In this document: one piece after another, positions 8,327 through 15,199 of the stretch
Layout of the letters: each line of letters opens with the position of its first letter
How positions within the stretch are numbered: the first letter of the stretch is position 1
Source of the DNA: Bacteroidetes bacterium ADurb.Bin174
GTDB lineage: Bacteria; Bacteroidota; Bacteroidia; Bacteroidales; Paludibacteraceae
Assembly: GCA_002070265.1 (NCBI GenBank)
Contig: MWCX01000036.1
Coordinates: 1-64,000, forward strand
Direction of reading: 5' to 3'
Length of the DNA stretch: 64,000 nt
Notes under the pieces: model-generated
What the model saw: the letters and a program-made list of their open reading frames with translations, nothing else
Told to the model about the DNA's origin: nothing
Databases searched by the model: none
Made by a program: the position numbers and the translations under genes

Positions 8327-9664
8327 ATGGCGGCAAAAATTTGGACAAAAACAACAGATGTAGATAAAAGGGTAGATCAGTTTACAGTTGGACGGGATAG
8401 AGAATTGGATATGTTCCTGGCAAGTTATGATGTGCTTGGATCTATGGCGCATATTCGCATGTTAGCATCCGTCGGTTTACTCGGACAGGATGAATTGCAA
8501 CTACTGCTTAAGGAACTGAAAAACATCTATCATGAAGTTAGTGCAGGGAGTTTTTCAATAGAAGAAGGTGCAGAAGACATTCATTCTCAGGTTGAACTGT
8601 TGTTGACGCGTAGATTGGGGGATATCGGCAAAAAGATTCACAGCGGACGCTCACGCAACGACCAAGTATTGTTGGATTTAAAGCTTTATACCCGTGCGGA
8701 GTTGATGGAAATAGTCGACTTAGTCAACCAACTGATCGAGACTCTAATGAAACAAAGTAATCAGTACAAGCATGTTCTTCTACCCGGATATACCCATTTG
8801 CAAGTTGCTATGCCATCATCATTCGGATTGTGGTTTGGTGCATATGCCGAAAGTCTTGTCGACGATTTGCAGTTGTTGTTGTCTGCCTGGAAAATCACCA
8901 ATCGCAATCCGCTTGGTTCAGCAGCCGGATACGGTTCTTCATTTCCTTTGGATCGCCAGATGACCACCGAGTTATTAGGTTTCGACAGCATGAACTACAA
9001 TGTGGTGTATGCACAGATGGGGCGTGGCAAAATGGAACGCATCGTTGCCAATGCCTTGGCTTCGGTTGCTGCCACGCTGTCAAAATTAGCTTATGATGCA
9101 TGTTTGTACAATTCCCAAAACTTCGGATTTATTCGCTTGCCCGAGGAATTTACTACCGGGTCGAGTATCATGCCGCACAAAAAGAATCCTGATGTGTTTG
9201 AACTAACACGTGCCAAATGCAATAAAATTCAGGCAATACCTCAGCAAATTACCTTGATTACCAACAACCTTCCTTCCGGCTATTTCAGAGACTTGCAAAT
9301 TATCAAAGAGTTGTTTATTCCGACCTTCTCCGAACTAAAGGATTGTCTGCAAATGACTGAACTGATGATGTCGAAAGTTCAGATCAACGAGAACATATTA
9401 GATGATCCTAAGTACGATGCCATGTTCAGTGTAGAAACAGTCAATAAACTGACTTTAGGCGGAATGCCTTTTCGTGATGCTTACAAACAAGTCGGACTTG
9501 CCATTGAAGCCGGCATCTTTATTCCGGACAAAGAGGTCCGGCACACCCATGCAGGCAGCATCGGTAACTTGTGCAATGATGAAATTGTAGCTTACAAAAA
9601 CGATTTGATAAAACAATTTAATTTCGAAAAGGTGAAGCAGTCTTTGAAGAGATTGTTGTCTTAA
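8327..9664 (+). CDS. argH: Argininosuccinate lyase
   Basis: Last step of arginine synthesis: argininosuccinate to arginine and fumarate. The fumarase/aspartase-superfamily signature GSSIMPHKKNP is at 278-288, and the catalytic-site blocks SGRSRNDQV and TH (in GYTHLQ) are present. I start at the ATG at 8327 (MAAKIWTK), three bases after the previous stop; an ATG at 8303 lies inside the upstream gene. The C-terminus is slightly shorter than in E. coli but all conserved regions are there. Confidence 0.95.
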   Translation: MAAKIWTKTTDVDKRVDQFTVGRDRELDMFLASYDVLGSMAHIRMLASVGLLGQDELQLLLKELKNIYHEVSAGSFSIEEGAEDIHSQVELLLTRRLGDIGKKIHSGRSRNDQVLLDLKLYTRAELMEIVDLVNQLIETLMKQSNQYKHVLLPGYTHLQVAMPSSFGLWFGAYAESLVDDLQLLLSAWKITNRNPLGSAAGYGSSFPLDRQMTTELLGFDSMNYNVVYAQMGRGKMERIVANALASVAATLSKLAYDACLYNSQNFGFIRLPEEFTTGSSIMPHKKNPDVFELTRAKCNKIQAIPQQITLITNNLPSGYFRDLQIIKELFIPTFSELKDCLQMTELMMSKVQINENILDDPKYDAMFSVETVNKLTLGGMPFRDAYKQVGLAIEAGIFIPDKEVRHTHAGSIGNLCNDEIVAYKNDLIKQFNFEKVKQSLKRLLS

Positions 9665-9706
9665 TTTGCATGCTGTTCCGAGTTCGCGAGGTCCGGGGTA
9701 ACGAGG

Positions 9707-10258
9707 TTAGTTTCTCGCAACTTTATACTTGCAATCCACTTTTCTCTTGGCAATATTGTTCAATTTCGACTTAATCATTTGCCGGCGTAAAGGTTTGATG
9801 CGGTCAGTGAATAAAATTCCTTCAATATGGTCGTACTCATGTTGAATCACGCGGGCTTTGAAGTCTTTAAATTCTTCAACATGCAATTTGAAGTTTTCGT
9901 CATAATACTGAATTTTAATCCATTGCGAACGAGGTACATCTTCACTGATTCCCGGAATGCTTAAACATCCCTCTGAACCTATTAATTCCTCTTCACTTAC
10001 TTCAAGCATAATTGGATTGATCATCACTTTTTTGAATTGGGCCAATTCAGGATTTTCTTCTCCAAGCGGTGCTAAATCAATCACCAATAAGCGAATTGCT
10101 AGGCCTATCTGAGGAGCAGCCAAGCCAATGCCATCTGCATTGTACATGGTTTCAAACATATTGTCGATTAACTGTTTCAAATCAGGATAATCGGCAGTGA
10201 TTTCTTCACTTTCTTTGCGCAATATACTGTTTCCGTATAAATCGATGGGTAGTATCAT
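9707..10258 (-). CDS. def: Peptide deformylase
   Basis: Removes the formyl group from nascent N-termini. All three metal-site motifs are intact: GIGLAAPQ (43-50), EGCLS (96-100) with the metal Cys, and HEYDH (140-144) giving two His ligands and the catalytic Glu. 183 residues. Its ATG overlaps the stop of ruvX by 4 bp (ATGA), so ruvX-def are translationally coupled. Confidence 0.96.
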   Translation of the reverse strand: MILPIDLYGNSILRKESEEITADYPDLKQLIDNMFETMYNADGIGLAAPQIGLAIRLLVIDLAPLGEENPELAQFKKVMINPIMLEVSEEELIGSEGCLSIPGISEDVPRSQWIKIQYYDENFKLHVEEFKDFKARVIQHEYDHIEGILFTDRIKPLRRQMIKSKLNNIAKRKVDCKYKVARN

Positions 10259-10665
10259 AGGGACGATAAATAAGATTGTAAAATAATGGTTGCAGCAACT
10301 TTATCTACTAAAGCCTTGTTTTGTCTGGCTTTTTTTTTGACACCCGCTTCAAGGATGGTCTTTTGAGCTAATGAGGAGCTAAACCGCTCATCTACAAAAA
10401 TTATTTCCTGTTTTGGAAATAATTTCCCCAACTTATCTACAAAAGCTTGGATGTACTGCATAGATTCCGATGGTTTACCATTCATCTGCGTGGGTAGTCC
10501 AATCACAAATTTTTCAACATCTTCCCTGGCAAGATATTGCTTTAAATAATCGAAGATACATTCCGTGCTAATGGTTTCTAAGGCATTTGCCGTGATGTGA
10601 AGCGGATCGGTAACAGCTAGTCCGACCCTCTTTTTCCCGTAATCTATGGCTAATATTCTTCCCAT
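10255..10665 (-). CDS. ruvX: Putative pre-16S rRNA nuclease / Holliday junction resolvase-like YqgF
   Basis: 136 residues of the RNase H-like YqgF family. The N-terminal ILAIDYGKKRVGLAVTD carries the first acidic residue (Asp7); IGLPTQMNG and IIFVDERFSS hold the later conserved residues. The family processes the 5' end of 16S rRNA in E. coli. It is the first gene of a two-gene operon with def. Confidence 0.93.
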   Translation of the reverse strand: MGRILAIDYGKKRVGLAVTDPLHITANALETISTECIFDYLKQYLAREDVEKFVIGLPTQMNGKPSESMQYIQAFVDKLGKLFPKQEIIFVDERFSSSLAQKTILEAGVKKKARQNKALVDKVAATIILQSYLSSL

Positions 10666-10757
10666 GTTCTAACTTGCCGCAAATTTACAAAAATAAAATT
10701 GAGTATTAAAAATTAGCCATTCTGACGCCTATTTCCCAGCACCCCTTATTAATAAAA

Positions 10758-10788
10758 TTTGCAAATTCGTAAAAAAGCAGTATTTTTG
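10758..10788 (+). promoter_or_regulatory. Promoter of SRP RNA
   Basis: TTTG at 10758-10761, 19-bp spacer, TATTTTTG at 10781-10788: a full match to the Bacteroidetes TTTG/TAnnTTTG promoter, ending five bases before the RNA. Confidence 0.85.
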
Positions 10789-10792
10789 TGCC

Positions 10793-10890
10793 GGGTAAGC
10801 TCTATACGACCAGCTCCCTATGAACTCCCCCAGGGCCTGACCGCAGCAAGGGTAAGTAGGTTGTAGCGGTGCGATATAGTAAGCTTACCT
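10793..10890 (+). ncRNA. ffs: Small bacterial signal recognition particle RNA (4.5S)
   Basis: RNA core of the SRP that, with Ffh, targets membrane proteins. The ends pair as GGTAAGC/GCTTACC and the rod continues through CTATA/TATAG. The apical part holds the conserved SRP domain (CAGGGCCTGACCGCAGCAAGGGTAAG), the Ffh-binding asymmetric and symmetric loops. A T-run (10890-10896) directly follows the closing helix and serves as terminator. About 98 nt, the usual size of the small form. Confidence 0.93.
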
Positions 10891-10899
10891 TTTTTATTC

Positions 10900-10979
10900 A
10901 ACTAAGAACTAAGAACGAAGAACGAAGAACTAAGAACTAAAAACGATGAACGATGAGGAACAAAGAACAAAGAATAAAG
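10900..10979. repeat. Tandem heptamer array (AACNAAG type)
   Basis: Eight units in perfect 7-bp register from 10900 to 10955 (AACTAAG, AACTAAG, AACGAAG, AACGAAG, AACTAAG, AACTAAA, AACGATG, AACGATG), a 3-bp break, then AACAAAG, AACAAAG, AATAAAG. Non-coding, directly after the SRP RNA terminator. Confidence 0.85.
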
Positions 10980-10985
10980 ACAAAG

Positions 10986-11063
10986 GACGTTTGGTGATTA
11001 GTGTTTGGTGAATGGTGAAATTTCTTTTGTGCCTTTTGTGGTTTAAAATTCTAACTTCTTAAC
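10986..11063 (+). repeat. Direct repeat copy 1 flanking nth
   Basis: About 78 bp beginning GACGTTTGGTGATTAGTG and running through TTTTGTGCCTTTTGTGG to CTAACTTCTTAAC. The second copy is at 11766-11836. It is followed to 11100 by loose repeats of CTAACTTC/TTAACTTC. Confidence 0.85.
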
Positions 11064-11118
11064 TTCCCTAACTTCTTTAACTTCTTAACTTCCTATTAAC
11101 TTCCACAAATAAACCATC

Positions 11119-11781
11119 ATGACCACCAAAGAACGTTACCAAGGAATATTGCAGTGGTTTCAGGAGAATATGCCGGTAGCTGAGACCGAATTAGAATACA
11201 CCAATCCGTATGAATTGTTGGTAGCAGTTATTTTATCTGCTCAATGTACGGATAAAAGGGTGAATATGACTACACCCAAGCTGTTTCAAGATTTCCCGAC
11301 CATAGAGAGTATGGCTTCAACCACACCTGAAGTGATGTATGAATATATTAAATCCATTACATACCCCAATAATAAATCCAAGAGTTTGGTAAAGATGGCA
11401 CAAAAGCTTTTGTCGGACTATGATGGAGTTATTCCTGATGATGTGGATGAATTGCAAAAGTTGCCGGGTGTGGGAAGAAAAACAGCCAATGTGGTGGCTT
11501 CCGTTTTGTATGAAAAACCGGTCATGCCTGTTGACACGCACGTATTTAGGATATCTGAAAGGTTGGGATTAACAACCAATTCCAAAACTCCACTTCAAAC
11601 TGAAAAAACCTTGGTAAAATATATCCCTGAAGAGTTGATAGCCAAATCACACCATTGGTTGATTTTACATGCCCGTTATGTATGCCAGGCTCGTAAACCC
11701 AAATGTGAAGAGTGCGGACTTAGACCGTGGTGCCGATTTTATCAGACAAAAGAGCAAAGAACAAAGACGTTTGGTGATTAG
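11119..11781 (+). CDS. nth: Endonuclease III
   Basis: Base-excision glycosylase/AP lyase for oxidised pyrimidines. The HhH motif LPGVGRKTANVV (115-126) supplies catalytic Lys121; Asp139 follows in PVDTHVF. The [4Fe-4S] ligands are C189, C196, C199 and C205 (C-x6-C-x2-C-x5-C). 220 residues. The tail after the cluster loop (TKEQRTKTFGD) and its TAG stop are encoded by a copy of the intergenic repeat seen upstream at 10986, so the native C-terminus has probably been replaced or extended. Confidence 0.95.
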   Translation: MTTKERYQGILQWFQENMPVAETELEYTNPYELLVAVILSAQCTDKRVNMTTPKLFQDFPTIESMASTTPEVMYEYIKSITYPNNKSKSLVKMAQKLLSDYDGVIPDDVDELQKLPGVGRKTANVVASVLYEKPVMPVDTHVFRISERLGLTTNSKTPLQTEKTLVKYIPEELIAKSHHWLILHARYVCQARKPKCEECGLRPWCRFYQTKEQRTKTFGD

Positions 11782-11836
11782 TGAGTGGTGAAATCTCTTT
11801 TGTGCCTTTTGTGGTTTATAATTCTAACTTCTTAAC
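11766..11836 (+). repeat. Direct repeat copy 2, overlapping the end of nth
   Basis: Same sequence as 10986-11063 with a few differences and a short deletion. The nth stop codon (11779-11781) lies inside it. Continues to 11943 as degenerate ACTACTAACTAC, AACTAAGAACTAAAAACGATGAA and GC-rich GAACTCGGACCACGGACC strings. Confidence 0.85.
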
Positions 11837-11943
11837 TACCAACTACTAGCTACTAACTACTTTAACTTCCAAAACAAACTAAGAACTAAAAACGATGAAT
11901 ATCTCATGACCCTGTGAACTCGGACCACGGACCCCGCAACTCG

Positions 11944-12444
11944 TTACAAATTCGCCATTTTAATAGCAGTCACAGCAGCTTCAACGCCTTTGTTTCCGTG
12001 AATACCACCAGATCTTTCCAGTGCTTGCTGCATATTGTCCGTAGTCAAGATTCCATAGATAACCGGACATCCATTTTGGATCAAATTCAAAGCGGTTATT
12101 CCTTGTGTGATGCCCTGACACACGTATTTGAAATGAGGGGTTTCTCCTTGAACAACGCAACCAAGCACGATAATAGCATCGTACTTTTTCTCTTCCATAT
12201 TGTCGCACATAAACTTTTTGGCAGCGAAAGTCAGCTCAAAAGTACCGGGGACATGCACAACTTCAATGTTACGATTCAATACGCCATTGCTGGTCAAACC
12301 TTCAATGGCACCTTGCAGAAGAGCATAAGTAACCTGAGGATTCCAGTCGGCAACTGCAATCGCATAGCGCTGTTGTTCTAAAATGTCTTTGGGAGGAAGT
12401 AAATCCGGATCGTAGTCGGATAAATTTTGATATTGAGTAGCCAT
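11944..12444 (-). CDS. ribH: 6,7-dimethyl-8-ribityllumazine synthase
   Basis: Penultimate step of riboflavin synthesis, joining the pyrimidinedione and the four-carbon phosphate. 166 residues with the family blocks VPGTFEL, the phosphate/substrate loop [13 protein letters not shown] (including the catalytic His) and the [17 protein letters not shown] motif. It lies 6 bp downstream of the TPR protein gene on the same strand and converges on nth. Confidence 0.96.
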   Translation of the reverse strand: MATQYQNLSDYDPDLLPPKDILEQQRYAIAVADWNPQVTYALLQGAIEGLTSNGVLNRNIEVVHVPGTFELTFAAKKFMCDNMEEKKYDAIIVLGCVVQGETPHFKYVCQGITQGITALNLIQNGCPVIYGILTTDNMQQALERSGGIHGNKGVEAAVTAIKMANL

Positions 12445-12450
12445 ATAATA

Positions 12451-13134
12451 TTACTGAAGCCGGGTAATGTATTTATCAATATCCTGGGCTTCTTGGCTTA
12501 ATGGATATCTCTCTTTAATTTCTAAATAATTCTTCAAAGCTTTTTTTGTGTCTCCCATTGATTCTAAGGCTATGCCAGCCTTTTTCAAAAAGATGGGAGC
12601 AACGATTTCATTTCCTGATGCTGCAGCTTTTGAAAAATATCGTACTGCCTTGGATGACTCGTCCAATTCAACATAGCAATCACCAATCAAACCGGTTACA
12701 GATGGTGCAAAATAATTGTCATTACCGTCATAAGAAGATAAGAAACGAATGGCTTCTTCATATTCGCCAAGATTGTAATAGCAGATACCGGCATAGGCTT
12801 TTGCTAAATTTCCGGAAGTAGTTAAACTGTATTTAGAACTGATGGCTTCAAATCCAATGGCTTCAAAATCATCACCCTGAAGAGCTAATTGGAACGAATC
12901 TCTTGCAAAATATTGCTGTGCTTTGTACATTTCGTTAGCAGCTACGGCAGCACGTGGTTTTATGACATAGTTGTTGATAGCCAAAAAAGCCATTATTAAA
13001 ACAGCGATTGCACCCAAACCGTATAATATCTCTTTTTGATATTTTTCAATGAATGCTTCAGAAGCTGATAATACCTGTTCTACGTTTTCAAACTGATCTT
13101 GCTTTTTGGACTTTTTGGCGGCTTTCTTTGACAT
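12451..13134 (-). CDS. Membrane-anchored tetratricopeptide repeat protein
   Basis: 227 residues. A Lys-rich cytoplasmic N-terminus (MSKKAAKKSKKQ) precedes one membrane span (about residues 37-57, LYGLGAIAVLIMAFLAI), and TPR-type helical pairs fill the rest (ending in a BamD/YfgM-like KERYPLSQEAQDIDKYI). The topology resembles YfgM, a periplasmic chaperone-associated protein. Role is inferred only from this topology. Followed at 6 bp by ribH. Confidence 0.75.
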   Translation of the reverse strand: MSKKAAKKSKKQDQFENVEQVLSASEAFIEKYQKEILYGLGAIAVLIMAFLAINNYVIKPRAAVAANEMYKAQQYFARDSFQLALQGDDFEAIGFEAISSKYSLTTSGNLAKAYAGICYYNLGEYEEAIRFLSSYDGNDNYFAPSVTGLIGDCYVELDESSKAVRYFSKAAASGNEIVAPIFLKKAGIALESMGDTKKALKNYLEIKERYPLSQEAQDIDKYITRLQ

Positions 13135-13287
13135 GACAAGCTAATGTTGATGGTAAAAATCTTTTAAAATAAAACGGCTACAAAATTAGTATTTTATTTT
13201 TAATCCAAAAAATATCCATTATGCTTTTTCGAATAAAAACCTGATATCCTCAATTATTTTTGAAATTCCTCAAATATCTTTGTAAAC

Positions 13288-13536
13288 ATGAGGATAGTAT
13301 GGATATTATTGTTACATTTGCAATACATTTCGAACATTGAAATAAATAATGGCCGCATTGTTTTGAGATTGGAAAACTCAACACTAAACATTCAACGAGT
13401 CCATGTTTGTTTTTAATGGCGGGCTGCGCCCTCGGGTAAGTCTTATAGACTCGGCAGATTACAGAGAAAGCAAGCACCTCAAATCCTGTCTTCAGGAGTT
13501 TTCTCAACAAAAAACAGTGCGGTTCATTGTTTTTTA
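13288..13536 (+). ncRNA. Candidate structured ncRNA, possibly 6S-like
   Basis: The two ends of this gene-free stretch pair over some 30 positions: the arm 13348-13378 (AATGGCCGCATTGTTTTGAGA then GGAAAACT) with the arm 13497-13528 (AGTTTTCTC, then ACAGTGCGGTTCATT), leaving small internal loops. A T-run (13528-13536) follows as a terminator would. Inside are the hairpins AGTCT-TAT-AGACT (13439-13451) and CCTG-TCTT-CAGG (13485-13496) separated by a large open region. A long closing stem, central bubble and apical stem at about 190 nt is the 6S RNA layout. Two TAnnTTTG boxes (13275-13282, 13313-13320) could start it. The 6S assignment is inference; the structure is seen. Confidence 0.5.
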
Positions 13537-13652
13537 GTAGTTGGTAGTTGGTAGGAAGTTAGGGAAGTTATAAGAAGTTAGGGAAGTTACCGGGGTTCGG
13601 GGTACGAGTTCTGTTTTTAGCTCTTAGTTCTTAGTTTTTCGTTCTTCTTCGT
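13537..13652. repeat. Degenerate intergenic repeat block
   Basis: AGTAGTTGGTAGTTGG, GAAGTTAGGGAAGTTA units, the GC-rich GGGGTTCGGGGTACGAG string, then heptamers of the reverse type (TTAGCTCTTAGTTCTTAG, CGTTCTTCTTCGTTC). Same classes as at 10900, 11840 and 15000. Confidence 0.8.
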
Positions 13653-14876
13653 TCATTTCATCAAATATTGATGTGCAGGCATGGCAGATATTAATCCTAT
13701 TTCGGTTCGAATCGTGTCTGTAGAGTTCGCGGTAACAATAATGCCATTTTCTGTTTTAAAATACTGCATGGCTTCTACCAATCCGTTCACTTCTCTTTCT
13801 ACATTCTCCGGTGTTAGTTCCCAACACACTTGAACTACTTGTGTTGTTTTGTCTTTTGAACGTACAATAAAATCACACTCTCTGTTATTTTCACTAAAGT
13901 AGTAAATGTCTTTTGTTTTACGGCGTAAGTGCCAGAAAATAACGCTTTCAAGTAAGTGTCCTATGTTTCTACTCAATGATGTACTTCCAACCTGTACTAA
14001 ACCGGGATCTATCGCGTACATCTTCTTAGGACTTAACATTTGTGCTTTTGCCGACCAATCAAATTTCGGTACCATTGCTATCAAATATGAATTTTCGAAA
14101 TAGGAAAAATAATTTAATATGGTTGTGCTTGATTTTACGCCGATAGCTGATGTCAATTTGGAAGGCACAACGAGCGTTCCGTTATTTGCAAATAAGTAAG
14201 CACATAACTTTTTTATTGCTCCACCGTCTTTTAAGCTGTAGCGGACAATAATATCTCGGTTTAGAATATCTTCTATCAAAAAGTCAAGAATTTCAGGCAG
14301 CTTTTGTTTTAAGTAATCAGGGAATCCCCCTTCTGTAAGATATGCCTGTAAACTTTCAATGTTTGCTTCCGCTTTTTGAAAATCTAAATATTCAGGATAA
14401 GAAAATGGGAAAAGTTCCTTGGTAATATGTCTTCCCGTCAGTTTTGTCCCTAATTCCACACTTAGCAGACTCGCGTTGGAACCGGTAATAATCACTTGAA
14501 ATTTTTGATCTAACTTTTGTCGAATATACAACTCCCATCCATCAATAATCTGAATTTCATCGAAATAAAGTACTTTTAATCCGGTCTCATCAATTGCCTT
14601 ATCCAATAAAACAAAGTCCTTGATATCAAAGCCATATAGTTTTACATCTTCAAAATTCAAGTAAAAGACATCTTCAAAATTACGACGTACAAATTGACGC
14701 AGCAGTGTACTTTTACCACAACGTCTGATGCCTGAAAGTATCAAGGCATGCGTACTAATGTTAGGTAAATCCGACATTAATGTTCTCTCTATTATTTTTT
14801 CAACTTCAGAAAACGCTCCAATTTTCTGCTCTCTCGCTATTTCGGCTAGTGCTGATTGTTGCATATTTATTCCCAT
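13653..14876 (-). CDS. AAA_14/DUF4143 ATP-binding protein
   Basis: 407 residues from the ATG at 14876 (a TTG at 14897 gives a longer form). Walker A GIRRCGKS (49-56), Walker B VLYFDEIQII, sensor-like ITGSNASLL, and a C-terminal DUF4143 region with the ECDFIVRSKDKTTQVVQVCWEL segment, which looks like a nuclease-fold D...Q/E-x-K core. Same architecture as the protein at 2557-3834 but only distantly similar. Flanked on both sides by repeat-rich DNA, it is a solitary accessory gene of unknown role. Confidence 0.8.
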   Translation of the reverse strand: MGINMQQSALAEIAREQKIGAFSEVEKIIERTLMSDLPNISTHALILSGIRRCGKSTLLRQFVRRNFEDVFYLNFEDVKLYGFDIKDFVLLDKAIDETGLKVLYFDEIQIIDGWELYIRQKLDQKFQVIITGSNASLLSVELGTKLTGRHITKELFPFSYPEYLDFQKAEANIESLQAYLTEGGFPDYLKQKLPEILDFLIEDILNRDIIVRYSLKDGGAIKKLCAYLFANNGTLVVPSKLTSAIGVKSSTTILNYFSYFENSYLIAMVPKFDWSAKAQMLSPKKMYAIDPGLVQVGSTSLSRNIGHLLESVIFWHLRRKTKDIYYFSENNRECDFIVRSKDKTTQVVQVCWELTPENVEREVNGLVEAMQYFKTENGIIVTANSTDTIRTEIGLISAMPAHQYLMK

Positions 14877-14939
14877 ATAGAACTGATTTTCCTGCAAAAA
14901 TAAATTGTTTTTTTGAATTGACCAAAATATTCCATTACA

Positions 14940-15145
14940 AATGGAGTAAATATATCATTTGAAATGGAATATTGTTGTTTGTGTTGGGGAAGTTATTTTT
15001 AGTAGTTGGTAGTTTTTTTGGAAGTTAAAAGAAGTTAAGGAAGTTAGGGAAGTTAACGAGTTCCGTGGTCGCGAGTTCAGTTTTTAGCTTTTAGCTCTTG
15101 GCTCTTAATTCATCGTTCATCGTTCATCGTTCTTAGTTCTAACTA
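14940..15145. repeat. Degenerate repeat block upstream of uvrB
   Basis: From about 14995: GTAGTTGGTAG, GAAGTTAAAAGAAGTTAAGG units, GC-rich CGAGTTCCGTGGTCGCGAGTTC, then TTCATCGTTCATCGTTCATCG heptamers (15111-15135). No gene seen in 14877-15199. Confidence 0.8.
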
Positions 15146-15165
15146 CACATTCCACAATTAATACT

Positions 15166-15173
15166 TATCTTTG
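15166..15173 (+). promoter_or_regulatory. -7 box of uvrB
   Basis: TATCTTTG, 27 bp before the start codon; no clear TTTG at -33. Confidence 0.55.
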
Positions 15174-15199
15174 CACTTCATTTTATCGGAACTGCAAAC

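Noticed and set aside
8772-9101. Several ORFs overlapping argH
   Set aside because: Shadows of the argH frame with no independent support.
13250-13510. 86-codon minus-strand frame
   Set aside because: Lies on the structured RNA candidate, has no family features, and its codons follow hairpin symmetry.
13288-13536. RNase P RNA or tmRNA
   Set aside because: Lacks the RNase P GAGGAAAGTCC-type core and the tmRNA tRNA-like ends, and is too short.
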